A DNA stretch of 64,000 nt, taken from NCBI RefSeq assembly GCF_020731285.1, contig NZ_JAJFOW010000003.1, positions 124,001-188,000 of the forward strand. Reading direction: 5' to 3'. Numbering within the stretch: position 1 is the stretch's first letter; each line of letters opens with the position of its first letter. The notes below the pieces were generated by a model. It saw only the letters and a list, made by a program, of their open reading frames with translations, ran no database searches and had not been told where the DNA came from. Source of the stretch: Cohnella baijiui. GTDB taxonomy: Bacteria; Bacillota; Bacilli; Paenibacillales; Paenibacillaceae. Shown one piece after another: positions 35,626 to 44,102 of this stretch. The position numbers were made by a program, and so were the translations under genes.

Positions 35626-35772
35626 CCAGCCTATTTTTCTTGTTCGACGTTGTTCTTGCAGTGGTGAAAAGATATAAATGAAGATATGATAATGGATATA
35701 ATCTCATTGGATGGGGCAATCCATTATGTTGAAATCTGCGGGCGGAAGTCATTTGCATGCGAGTATAAATCC

Positions 35773-38499
35773 ATGAATATGCCCATTTTATTTACCAAAT
35801 TGTACGTACCCCAGCCGCGTACGAAGGTTGTTCTCCGACCGCGCCTGATCGAGCGGCTGAACGAGGGACTGGACCGCAAGCTGACCCTCATCTCCGCCTC
35901 CGCCGGCTTTGGCAAGACTACGCTGGCTAGCGAATGGGTCGCCGGTTGCGATCGACGGGTCGCATGGCTGTCGCTGGACGAAGGGGATAACGACTCCACG
36001 CGGTTCCTGTCTCACCTTGTCGCTGCTCTGCAGACGATGGAGGACCGCTTTGGAGGAAGCACGGTTCGCGCGCTCCAATCCCCGCAGCCGCCGTCAACCG
36101 AATCGATTCTATCGATCTTACTCAATGAAATCTCCGCTCTCCCGTACAAATTCGTCCTCGTTCTGGACGACTTCCATGTTGTTGATGCCAAGTGGATCGA
36201 CGATTCCTTCAACTTCCTGCTCGAACATCTCCCCCCGCAGATGCACCTGGTCATCGCCACCCGCGAGAATCCGCAGCTTCCCTTGGGTCGATTACGGGCC
36301 CGGGGCCACTTGACCGAGTTGCGGGACAGCGACCTGCGCTTTACGCCCGGCGAAGCGGCCGCGTTCCTCAATCAGGTGATGGGATTGGATCTCTCGGCAG
36401 ACGAAATGACTGCTCTGGAGACGCGAACCGAAGGCTGGATTGCGGGGCTTCAGCTGGCGGCGCTCTCGATGCAGGGGCGCAAGAACATTCCTGCGTTCAT
36501 TCGGGAATTCGCCGGAGACCATCGGTACATTATGGACTATCTGGTCGAAGAGGTTCTGCAGCGCCAGCCCGACCCGATTCGGAGCTTCTTGCTTCAGACC
36601 TCTATTCTCGACCGGCTGCACGGCCCGTTATGCGATGCCGTCACCGGCCAGGAAGAAGGCGCCGCGCGGCTCCAGTCCCTGGAGCGAGGCAGCTTCTTCG
36701 TCGTTCCGCTGGATGACAGGCGCCAATGGTATCGTTATCACCATCTTTTTGCCGAGGTTCTGTCTGCGTATTTAAGGTCGGATCAGCCCGATCAGGTAGC
36801 TGCGCTTCATCGGCGCGCGAGCCTATGGTACGAGCAGCACGGCTCGGCGGACGACGCGATCCGCCATGCGCTGGCCGCCGAGGATTTCGCGCGTGCGGCG
36901 GATCTGGTCGAGCTGGCCATACCGGCCTTGCGCAGGAGCAGACAGGAGGCTGCCATGTTGGGGTGGCTGAAGTCGCTCCCCGACGAGCTGGTCCGCTGCA
37001 GGCCCGTGCTCAGCGTTTGGTATGCCGGGGCGCTGCTGGCCGGCGGCAAGCTAGAGGCCGTTGAGGATCGACTGCGCAACGCCGAACAGTGGCTGGAGAC
37101 AACGGCAGGCATGCGTGAGCGACCGCAAGCCCAGCCGACCGAGATGGTCGTTGTGGACGAAGAGGAATTTCGCCGTCTCCCGGGATTGATCGCCGTGTAC
37201 CGTGCGGGACTAGCCCTGGTTATGGGTGATGTGTCCGCCGTCATGACCTACGCCCGACGGGCACTCGACCTCGTGCCTGAGGACGACCATCTCCCGCGCG
37301 GCGCGGCAACAGCGCTCTTGGGACTCGCATCCTGGAGGAGCGGGGATCTCGAGGGAGCGCACCGGATGTTTGCCGATGGCATCGCTAGCGTGCAGTTGTC
37401 CGGGGCCATCTCCGACGCGATCAACGGCTCTATCGCTCTGGCTGAAATACGGATTGCGCAAGGGCGACTCCGCGAGGCCATGCGTACCTATGAGCGAGGA
37501 TTGCAGCTTGCGGCGGAGCATGGCGAGCCTGCACTGCGGGGAACGGCGGATATTTACGTAGGAATGAGCGAGCTTTGCCGCGAGCATGACGATCTGCATG
37601 CCGCCACGCAGCATCTGCTGAGAAGCAAGGAGCAGGGCGAGCATACCGGGTTCCCGTCATACCGGTATCGCTGGTGCGTCGCGATGGCTCGAATACGGGA
37701 GGCCCAAGGAGATTTGAACGGCGCGCTCGACTTTCTCCACGAGGCCGAACACCTGTATGCGAGCGACTTTTTCCTAAATGTACGTCCTGTTGCCGCGTTG
37801 AAGACACGGATATGGGTCGCGCAGGGAAGGTTGGGCGAAGCCGTTGACTGGGCTCGGGGGCAGGGGCTGTCCGCCAAGGACGATCTTAGCTACCTGCGCG
37901 AATTCGAGCACATCACCTTGGCCAGGGTGCTCTTGACCCTGCATAAGAGCGAGCGCTCGAACCGCTTCTTGCTAGAGGCTGCAGAGCTTCTGGAGCGTCT
38001 CCTCCAAGCGGCGGAAGAAGGCGGGAGAACGGGAAGCGCGATTGAAATCCTGGTCGTTCAGGCGCTTGCTCGCTGGATGCAAGGAGACATCCCTGCTGCG
38101 CTTGTGCCGCTGGAACGAGCCTTGACCCTGGCCGAGCCGGAGGGTTATGTCCGGATCTTCGCGGATGAAGGCCGACCCATGGCGGTCCTGCTGGAAGAGG
38201 CCGTGAAACGTCGGATTACCCCGCATTATTCTCGTCGCCTTCTGGGGGCATTCGGTCATTCCGAGGGAAGAACGCCTGCGAAGCAGGATGCGAGCGAGCC
38301 GCTGAGCGAACCGTTAAGTGAACGTGAACGCGACGTGCTTCGGCTGCTCGGAACCGACTTGAGCGGCCCGGACATTGCCCGCGAGCTTAAGGTGTCCCTG
38401 AATACCCTGCGGACCCACACCAAGAACATTTACGATAAGCTTCAAGTGAACAGCCGTCGGGCGGCAGTCCGCCGGGCTGAGAAACTCGATTTGTTCTAA
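35773..38499 (+). CDS. MalT-like LuxR-family ATP-dependent regulator (STAND)
   Basis: About 908 residues. N-terminal LFTKLYVPQPRTKVVLRPRL signature, Walker A SAGFGKTTLASEW near residue 42, Walker B KFVLVLDDFHVVD near 122, winged-helix region, a long TPR-like helical sensor domain from about 330 to 830, and C-terminal LuxR helix-turn-helix LSERERDVLRLLGTDLSGPD to the end. ATG 35773 is chosen because family similarity starts there; the frame is open from 35686 and neither start has a strong RBS. Such regulators need ATP and an inducer to activate transcription. A 20-bp palindrome lies in front of the next operon, the likely target. Confidence 0.9.
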   Translation: MNMPILFTKLYVPQPRTKVVLRPRLIERLNEGLDRKLTLISASAGFGKTTLASEWVAGCDRRVAWLSLDEGDNDSTRFLSHLVAALQTMEDRFGGSTVRALQSPQPPSTESILSILLNEISALPYKFVLVLDDFHVVDAKWIDDSFNFLLEHLPPQMHLVIATRENPQLPLGRLRARGHLTELRDSDLRFTPGEAAAFLNQVMGLDLSADEMTALETRTEGWIAGLQLAALSMQGRKNIPAFIREFAGDHRYIMDYLVEEVLQRQPDPIRSFLLQTSILDRLHGPLCDAVTGQEEGAARLQSLERGSFFVVPLDDRRQWYRYHHLFAEVLSAYLRSDQPDQVAALHRRASLWYEQHGSADDAIRHALAAEDFARAADLVELAIPALRRSRQEAAMLGWLKSLPDELVRCRPVLSVWYAGALLAGGKLEAVEDRLRNAEQWLETTAGMRERPQAQPTEMVVVDEEEFRRLPGLIAVYRAGLALVMGDVSAVMTYARRALDLVPEDDHLPRGAATALLGLASWRSGDLEGAHRMFADGIASVQLSGAISDAINGSIALAEIRIAQGRLREAMRTYERGLQLAAEHGEPALRGTADIYVGMSELCREHDDLHAATQHLLRSKEQGEHTGFPSYRYRWCVAMARIREAQGDLNGALDFLHEAEHLYASDFFLNVRPVAALKTRIWVAQGRLGEAVDWARGQGLSAKDDLSYLREFEHITLARVLLTLHKSERSNRFLLEAAELLERLLQAAEEGGRTGSAIEILVVQALARWMQGDIPAALVPLERALTLAEPEGYVRIFADEGRPMAVLLEEAVKRRITPHYSRRLLGAFGHSEGRTPAKQDASEPLSEPLSERERDVLRLLGTDLSGPDIARELKVSLNTLRTHTKNIYDKLQVNSRRAAVRRAEKLDLF

Positions 38500-38522
38500 A
38501 ATTGCATGCAACCACCACCCCC

Positions 38523-38544
38523 GCCCCGGCAGCTTTGCCGGGGC
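38523..38544 (+). terminator. Terminator after the LuxR regulator
   Basis: GCCCCGGCA and TGCCGGGGC with a four-base loop, followed by TTTCGTATTT, 25 bases past the stop codon. Confidence 0.8.
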
Positions 38545-38589
38545 TTTCGTATTTCCCGCCAGACCTCCCCATTGAAAAATCACCACCTT

Positions 38590-38609
38590 CATCACCACAT
38601 GTGGTGATG
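38590..38609 (+). promoter_or_regulatory. Perfect 20-bp palindrome, likely activator binding site
   Basis: CATCACCACATGTGGTGATG is an uninterrupted palindrome about 100 bases before the next gene. Partial copies of CACCA(C/T) flank it at 38580 and 38616. Position fits a site for the MalT-like regulator just upstream. Confidence 0.65.
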
Positions 38610-38706
38610 CCTTCTCACCATTTGAACGTGTATCTTGGGAAGAAGAACGGAACGCATGAAACGAAGCGGAGATGCATCCGCAGGAAGAACAGGAAGGAGG
38701 CACAGA

Positions 38707-39024
38707 ATGAGTGAAACACACGGATCAACGGAGGACGATCACGCGCCTGGACTATACGAGATTCGCCTCAAGGGACACCTTGAAGCCCGGTGGGCTTACG
38801 GGTTCGAGGGGATGAGCTTCACCCACGAAAGCGACGGAACAACCATTCTCTCCGGCCCGGTGGCCGATCAGCCCGCCTTGCATGGCTTGTTAAGGAAATT
38901 GCGTGATCTCGGCCTGCCCTTGGTCTCGGTCATGCAGGTGGATCCCAAGCAGGCGGATCGTCCGGAGGTCAACGAGAATACGGATCACGATCATTCGAAG
39001 CCGGAGAAGGAGACAAACACATGA
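38707..39024 (+). CDS. Small hypothetical protein following the LuxR regulator
   Basis: 105 residues, soluble, acidic and His-rich at the C-terminus (ENTDHDHSKPEKE). Middle part LYEIRLKGHLEARWAYGFEG, then SFTHESDGTTILSGPVADQP and ALHGLLRKLRDLGLPLVSV, gives alternating strands and a helix. It seems to be a small stand-alone domain often encoded next to such regulators; no established function is known to me. ATG 38707 follows GGAAGGAGG. Its stop overlaps the next start as ATGA. Confidence 0.8.
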   Translation: MSETHGSTEDDHAPGLYEIRLKGHLEARWAYGFEGMSFTHESDGTTILSGPVADQPALHGLLRKLRDLGLPLVSVMQVDPKQADRPEVNENTDHDHSKPEKETNT

Positions 39025-39722
39025 ACGCGAATCGACAAACCGCAGTCGTTATAGGCAGCGAGCATCCACATGCCAAGCGGCGTTCCGCGATAACAGCCTC
39101 AAAGCTCATCCGATGCGCAGGTTTGGCAGCCATGGCGGCAGGGATCCTGTTCATCGTCATCCAGACGATCCATCCAACGGATGTTCTATCTTCGGTATCC
39201 ACCGCTCGATGGGCAATCGTCCACTACTTGGGCGTCGCCATGTGCTTGCTGGGCCTGCTCGGCGTTACGGGGATCTACGCCAGGCAAGTGGAAGAGACCG
39301 GTTGGCTGGGTCTGGCCGGCTATCTCCCGTTTAGCCTCTTCTATGCGCTCACAATGGCTTATCAATTCGTTGAAGCCTTTGTGTTGCCGCCGCTTGTGAT
39401 TGAAGGGCCGAAGTTCGCGGAGGGCATTCTGGGGATCGCCGGCGGAACGGTCGGCGAGATCGATATCGGAGCCCTCGAAACGGTCTATTCGGCTACAGGC
39501 GTACTGTATTTGCTTGGCGGTCTGCTATTTGGCATCGCTACGTTCCGTGCCGGCATCCTGTCGCGCTGGGCGTCCGGTTTGCTGGCCTTCGGCACCATTC
39601 TGCCTCTTCTTCTATCTTCGCTGGTCTCGCACCCGTACGATCGGATATTAGCTGTGCCGGTAGGATTAAGTCTGGCTTGGCTCGGATATTCGCTCTGGTC
39701 CGAGCGGCGAGAGAAAGCTTAA
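39021..39722 (+). CDS. Polytopic membrane protein, DUF4386-like
   Basis: 233 residues with about six hydrophobic segments: near 31-50, 66-86, 93-115, 150-175, 180-200 and 205-225. A conserved-looking LYLLGGLLFGIATFRAGILS near the fifth segment is common in DUF4386-type proteins, but the assignment is tentative. Translationally coupled to both neighbours (ATGA and TAATG overlaps). Function unknown; may be involved in membrane adaptation controlled by the MalT-like regulator. Confidence 0.75.
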   Translation: MNANRQTAVVIGSEHPHAKRRSAITASKLIRCAGLAAMAAGILFIVIQTIHPTDVLSSVSTARWAIVHYLGVAMCLLGLLGVTGIYARQVEETGWLGLAGYLPFSLFYALTMAYQFVEAFVLPPLVIEGPKFAEGILGIAGGTVGEIDIGALETVYSATGVLYLLGGLLFGIATFRAGILSRWASGLLAFGTILPLLLSSLVSHPYDRILAVPVGLSLAWLGYSLWSERREKA

Positions 39723-40408
39723 TGAAGCAGCACACAGAGCCAGGGAAACTTGCATCTCGGAAAATCAAAGCGTCGGCAATGGAAGGTTCGACAACACGGC
39801 TTGTCGCCGCGCTGCTCTTGCTGAGCGTCATTCCGCTCGTCGCCGGTGTCGCGCGCCTAACCTCGCTGGCCGGCGGCGCGGAAATCACGCCGGCTAACGC
39901 ACGGTTCTTTGCGTCTCCCTTGCCGGTGGTGGCGCATATCCTGAGCGCCAGCGCATATGCCGTATTGGGCCCGTTCCAGTTCGCACCCGGATTCCGTCGT
40001 CGCAGGCCGGGATGGCACCGCATCGCGGGTAGGCTACTGGTTCTAAGCGGCCTGCTGGTCGGGCTATCAGGGCTGTGGATGACCCTGTTCTATCCCCGTC
40101 CGGATGGCACCGGCGGGCTGCTGTATGCATTGCGGCTTCTATTTGGGTCAGCCATGGTCGCGTCCATCCTCCTTGGCTTTGCCAAGATCCGGCAGGGTGA
40201 CGCGATCCGGCACCGCGCATGGATGATGCGCGGCTACGCGATCGGACTTGGCGCAGGAACACAGGTGCTGACCTTGTCGGCTGGGGAGTTGATCGCCGGT
40301 CCGCCGAGCGAGCTTAGCCATGCGCTGCTGATGGGCGCGGGCTGGGTGATGAATCTCGCGGTGGCCGAATGGGCCATCCGCAAGGGAGAATGGAGGAGGA
40401 AAGCATGA
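39722..40408 (+). CDS. DUF2306-like membrane protein
   Basis: 228 residues, several membrane helices. The pattern [20 protein letters not shown], then [20 protein letters not shown] with a spaced His/Arg, matches DUF2306 proteins (PF10067), which are predicted small-ligand or haem-type membrane proteins without a proven role. ATG 39722 overlaps the previous stop (TAATG). The end overlaps the following dehydrogenase start. Confidence 0.78.
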   Translation: MKQHTEPGKLASRKIKASAMEGSTTRLVAALLLLSVIPLVAGVARLTSLAGGAEITPANARFFASPLPVVAHILSASAYAVLGPFQFAPGFRRRRPGWHRIAGRLLVLSGLLVGLSGLWMTLFYPRPDGTGGLLYALRLLFGSAMVASILLGFAKIRQGDAIRHRAWMMRGYAIGLGAGTQVLTLSAGELIAGPPSELSHALLMGAGWVMNLAVAEWAIRKGEWRRKA

Positions 40409-41376
40409 AAGCGATCGTATACGAGCGGTACGGACCGCCGAATGTGCTGCAGCTGCAGGAGGTCGCCAAGCCGGTTCCGAAGGACGACGAGATCTTGATT
40501 AAGGTCTATGCTGCAACTGCCGCAGTGGGGGATTGGCGCATGCGCAAAGCGGACCCTTTCCTGGCGCGGCTGTTCAACGGTTTGTGGAGGCCGAAACGAG
40601 TCCGGATTCTGGGATTCGAATTAGCAGGCGTCGTCGAATCGACGGGCGGCAGCGTTACGCTATTCAAGCCGGGGGATGCCGTCTATGCCGCCTGCGGAAT
40701 GGGCTTCGGCGCTTATGCCGAATACAAATGCCTGCCCGAGACCGGCAGCGTCGCGCTTAAGCCGGCGAACATGACGTTCGAGGAGGCGGCCGCGGTTCCG
40801 GTCGGCGCCTATACGGCCTTGCAATTTCTCCGGAAGGGCCACATCCGGCGCGGCAGCCGCGTGCTCGTCTATGGCGCTTCCGGCAGCGTCGGGACATACG
40901 CGGTGCAGCTGGCCAAGCATTTCGGCGCGGAAGTGACCGGAGTATGCAGCACGTCGAATGTGGCGTTAGCGAGATCGCTCGGAGCCGACCGCGTCATCGA
41001 TTATACGAAAGAACAGTTGCCGGATGACGGTCCGGCCTACGATATCATTTTCGATACCGTCGGGAAGAGTCCGTTCCAGGTTTGCGTCAAGCGCCTGACA
41101 CCTGACGGCTTCTATCTGCGAGCGTTCCATGTGAGCCCTTTACCGATTATTCGCGGGAAATGGATCAACCTTACGAGCGGCAAGAAGGTGATCGGCGGAA
41201 CCATGAGCGAAAACGCGGAAGACTTGACCTATTTGAAGGAACTGATCGAGGCCGGTGCGCTGCGTGCGGTCATCGACCGCCGTTATCCGCTGGAGCAGGT
41301 TGCGGAGGCTCACCGTTATGTGGAGCAGGGCCATAAAAAAGGCAACGTGGTGTTAACCGTTCGGCACGATGGATAG
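40405..41376 (+). CDS. Zinc-independent medium-chain dehydrogenase / quinone oxidoreductase-like
   Basis: 323 residues of the MDR fold. [20 protein letters not shown] start, [11 protein letters not shown], the Rossmann motif [20 protein letters not shown] near 150-169, and [20 protein letters not shown]. No structural-zinc cysteine cluster, so NADPH:quinone or enone reductase type. ATG 40405 follows GGAGGAAA and overlaps the membrane-protein gene. Last gene of the palindrome-controlled operon. Confidence 0.9.
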   Translation: MKAIVYERYGPPNVLQLQEVAKPVPKDDEILIKVYAATAAVGDWRMRKADPFLARLFNGLWRPKRVRILGFELAGVVESTGGSVTLFKPGDAVYAACGMGFGAYAEYKCLPETGSVALKPANMTFEEAAAVPVGAYTALQFLRKGHIRRGSRVLVYGASGSVGTYAVQLAKHFGAEVTGVCSTSNVALARSLGADRVIDYTKEQLPDDGPAYDIIFDTVGKSPFQVCVKRLTPDGFYLRAFHVSPLPIIRGKWINLTSGKKVIGGTMSENAEDLTYLKELIEAGALRAVIDRRYPLEQVAEAHRYVEQGHKKGNVVLTVRHDG

Positions 41377-41395
41377 GGAGTACCGATAGGGAAGG

Positions 41396-41421
41396 AAAGA
41401 CCCCTCGATCAAGGGGTCTTT
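41396..41421. terminator. Bidirectional terminator between convergent genes
   Basis: AAAGACCCCT and AGGGGTCTTT form a symmetrical stem between the convergent dehydrogenase genes, with A-rich and T-rich flanks that could serve either strand. Confidence 0.8.
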
Positions 41422-41436
41422 GAATTTGCATGGCAA

Positions 41437-42420
41437 TTAGGAGCCGATGCGCAGCAGAATTCTACCGCGGCCATGTTTGGATTCGCTTTTCTCCAGCGCC
41501 TTGTTCGTTTGACTTAGCGGGAATATGGAATCGATCTCTGCTTGGATCGTACCGTCGGCCATCAATTGCGCGATGGTCTGCAAGTCCGCGTAGGTCGGAA
41601 ACTTGGTGTTGAATTTAGCTGTAATGCCATGCTTCTGAGCGTTCTCTTGAGAGGGAGGCTGCGTCAAGGCGACGAGAATTCCTCCCTGCTTCAGAACGGC
41701 CATGGACCTGGTCTCGGTATCTCCTCCAACGGCATCGACGACCAGATCCACATCATGGACAACCTCTTCGAAAGCCGTCGTCGTATAATCGATGACTTGG
41801 TCCGCACCCAGAGACTTAACGAAGTCCAAGTTCGCGGTTGAAGCGGTGCCGATCACCTTGGCTCCCTTCCATTTGGCCAACTGAACGGCGAATTGTCCCA
41901 CACCGCCGGCAGCGGCATGAATGAGGACCGTTTGACCGGCTTCCAGCTCTCCTTCGGTAAACAAAGCTTTCCACGCCGTATCCGCACCGGCCCTGATCGT
42001 CGCTGCATCCTCGTCAGAGAGACCGTCCGGTAACTTCACCAGTTTATCCATCGGAGCAACGGCAAACTCCGCGTTCGACATGTTCGCCAGTTTATTCACC
42101 TTTGCAATGCCATACTCCGCATAAGCGCCAACAATCATGCCGAAGACGCGATCGCCGACAGTGAATTCAGTCACTTCCGGGCCTATCGCTTCGATCACTC
42201 CGGATGCATAGAACCCTGGCATGTAGGGAAGCGTCTGGGGAAATACGTTCTGCATCCATCCGTTGCGAATTTTCCAGTCCAGCGGAATGACGGTTGCATA
42301 GCGGATTTTGACAAGTACTTCATCTGCCGATGGGCTGGGGCGATCGACTCCTTCGAGTTTCATTACTTCCGGACCGCCGTATTCATGAACAAGAATCGCC
42401 TGCATGGTAGACTCGGACAT
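41437..42420 (-). CDS. NADP-dependent oxidoreductase (quinone reductase-like MDR)
   Basis: 327 residues. MQAILVHEYGGPEVMKLEGV start, GFYASGVIEAIGPEVTEFTV, Rossmann motif VLIHAAAGGVGQFAVQLAKW near 149-168, SLGADQVIDYTT and a C-terminal SKHGRGRILLRIG typical of zeta-crystallin-like reductases. ATG 42420 is preceded by ATGGAGGAT. Divergent from an HxlR regulator across a 130-base region carrying an inverted repeat, the usual layout of electrophile- or quinone-responsive reductases. Confidence 0.9.
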   Translation of the reverse strand: MSESTMQAILVHEYGGPEVMKLEGVDRPSPSADEVLVKIRYATVIPLDWKIRNGWMQNVFPQTLPYMPGFYASGVIEAIGPEVTEFTVGDRVFGMIVGAYAEYGIAKVNKLANMSNAEFAVAPMDKLVKLPDGLSDEDAATIRAGADTAWKALFTEGELEAGQTVLIHAAAGGVGQFAVQLAKWKGAKVIGTASTANLDFVKSLGADQVIDYTTTAFEEVVHDVDLVVDAVGGDTETRSMAVLKQGGILVALTQPPSQENAQKHGITAKFNTKFPTYADLQTIAQLMADGTIQAEIDSIFPLSQTNKALEKSESKHGRGRILLRIGS

Positions 42421-42470
42421 GGGATGATCCTCCATCTTTCTTTGATTTATCGTGCGTTGAAATGTAGTAT

Positions 42471-42496
42471 ACTTACGAAGTAACGAATGCGTAAGT
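42471..42496. promoter_or_regulatory. Inverted repeat in the oxidoreductase/HxlR divergent region
   Basis: ACTTACG (42471-42477) and CGTAAGT (42490-42496), 12 bases apart, lie midway between the two divergent starts. HxlR-type dimers commonly bind repeats of this size and would control both genes. Confidence 0.6.
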
Positions 42497-42550
42497 ACGC
42501 ACTTTTTCGTGACATAGTACCCATTTGGGAACTGAATCGAAGGATTGGAT

Positions 42551-42913
42551 GTGATCGACATGAGCGGGCCGGACGAGACGTGTTTGAGCGGAATAGATGA
42601 GGACGTGAGCGGTTGTCCTGTAGAGGCAACACTGTCGGTGGTTGGGGGAAAGTGGAAGGCGATTATCCTTTGGCGATTGGTTAGCGGCACCAAGCGGTTT
42701 AACGAGCTCCAACGTTCGATTTCGCACATCACCCGCAAGATGTTAACCGAACAGCTTCGAGAGCTGGAAAGAGACAACTTAATCATTCGAACCGTCTATC
42801 AACAAGTTCCGCCGAAGGTCGAATATTCATTGAGCGACTACGGCAGGACGTTCATCCCTGTCATGCAGTCGATGGCTCAGTGGGGGCTCGTTCATCGCGA
42901 ACGCAACGTTTGA
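42551..42913 (+). CDS. HxlR-family transcriptional regulator
   Basis: 120 residues. Winged helix with the HxlR signature: a cysteine before it in SGCPVEATLSVVGGKWKAII, then LWRLVSGTKRFNELQRSI, SHITRKMLTEQLRELERDNL and KVEYSLSDYGRTFIPVM. Cysteines at the N-terminus may sense thiol-reactive compounds, as in YodB-type members. GTG 42551 has AAGGA six bases upstream; ATG 42560 is possible. Likely represses the divergent reductase. Its end overlaps the frameshifted DHFR-like gene on the other strand by 22 bases. Confidence 0.88.
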   Translation: MIDMSGPDETCLSGIDEDVSGCPVEATLSVVGGKWKAIILWRLVSGTKRFNELQRSISHITRKMLTEQLRELERDNLIIRTVYQQVPPKVEYSLSDYGRTFIPVMQSMAQWGLVHRERNV

Positions 42914-43481
42914 TTCCTGAAGTTATTATGCACGCGGTAGTGAAGATGAACAACGCCGCTTCGGAAACGGCGCTCGCCGAGCAGCTCGAGCCGCATGCGG
43001 AGGTTGTCCGGCAATGCTCGCTTCCCTCCGCCCAAGACGATCGGATTAACAAGCAGATGACGCTCGTCGATCAGTCCCGCGCTCATCGCCTGCCCGGCAA
43101 GCTCGGGGCCGCCAATCGTAATGTCGGCTTCTGAGGACTCCTTCAGCCTCCGAATCGCATCAGGATCGAATTTGCGCTCGATCCTCGTCCTGGCGCTTGA
43201 AGCCACCTGCAGCGTCCGGGAATACACGATCTTCTCGGCCGCTCGCCAGATCTGCGCGAATTCCCGCAATACCTCCGGTTGATCGCCTTTTTTGGCGCTC
43301 GCCGTCTCCCAGTACACCATCGACTCGTACATTCGACGCCCGTATAGGTAGGTGCCAATCGGCCGCTGGAAGTCAGTCCAGAACGCAAACACCTCGTCAT
43401 CGGAGATCACTCGATATTGCCGCGCTCGTCCTCCATGTAACCGTCCAAAGATACGTTAATAGGGTAGATCAGTTTAGCCAT
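42892..43481 (-). pseudogene. Dihydrofolate-reductase/RibD-C-like protein, frameshifted
   Basis: From ATG 43481 (after GGAGGG) the frame reads MAKLIYPINVSLDGYMEDER, GNIE and then TGA. The rest of the family sequence follows one frame over: ISDDEVFAFWTDFQRPIGTY, LYGRRMYESMVYWET, EADITIGGPELAGQAMSAGL, then DERHLLVNPIVLGGGKRALP. A single missing base at about 43411 (GAGTGA where GAGTGGA is expected) accounts for the break; the joined product would be about 195 residues, normal for the family. Reported members bind NADPH and reduce pterin- or riboflavin-pathway-like compounds; many are uncharacterised. Could be a sequencing error. Confidence 0.8.
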
Positions 43482-44102
43482 TTTGAATATCGCCCTCCTA
43501 TTTTCAGCTCCATCGAGACCAAGCATCTTGTTGTGTCGATTTATCTTGCACTTTCTTACGCGCTCTTCAGCGGGCTGGCTCTCGTATCCGATAGAGTTCA
43601 AAAACTCCTTTCTCATAGCGAAGATTACGCATGCTGCCCATTTAGTAGAGACTGCTAACACCTCGCTAAGCAATGTTGCGGCCAAGCTTCTACTTTAGGT
43701 CAGCGACAATTGCAAAAACTTTGCCTTGACGTTGCCGACTAAAGCGGTTGACGCTGTCTAGCGGCAGCTTGAGCCCGGCGTTTATATCGGGCACGACGAG
43801 CTATACGAACTTTTGCCTCGGGAGGGGATTTTATTTTGGAGCAACAATCAAGTCTGGAATTGCTGGAGTATACATAGAAAATATTCCGCAGATTTATTAA
43901 TTACATAAGGCGTATTAGCATTAAAACTTCATTTACAGCTAATATATTGAGCTGTTTAAAGAAGTCTTTTAAGTATCTCTAATTCGCCATCTTTTCACAA
44001 AAATTTATAGATGATTAAAAATGGGCAGGAATAAAGAACCATAAATTGAATGTTATACTATGACTAATACCCTAAGCTAATATTTTTGGAAGGTGATTAA
44101 TA
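43482..44102. other. Gene-free junction before the defence island
   Basis: About 620 bases with no intact gene. It holds a coding remnant at 43739-43810 and then becomes markedly AT-rich. GGAAGGTGATT at 44088-44098 is the RBS of the first defence gene; TATACT at 44054-44059 is a possible -10 box. Confidence 0.6.
43739..43810 (+). pseudogene. Fragment of a cadherin-like beta-sandwich domain
   Basis: Frame starting at CTA 43739 reads LKRLTLSSGSLSPAFISGTT followed by SYT. This is the hallmark of the cadherin-like beta-sandwich repeat (PF12733 type) of large secreted Paenibacillus proteins. No start codon or other domain is nearby, so it is a leftover of a lost surface-protein gene at the island edge. 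Confidence 0.55.

Noticed and set aside
36192..36775. Frames inside the MalT-like gene on the same strand
   Set aside because: Alternative-frame shadows of a high-GC gene.
43822..43877. Possible transposase start (LEQQSSLELLEYT) after GGGAGGGG
   Set aside because: Only about a dozen codons before a stop; similarity too short to support an IS call.
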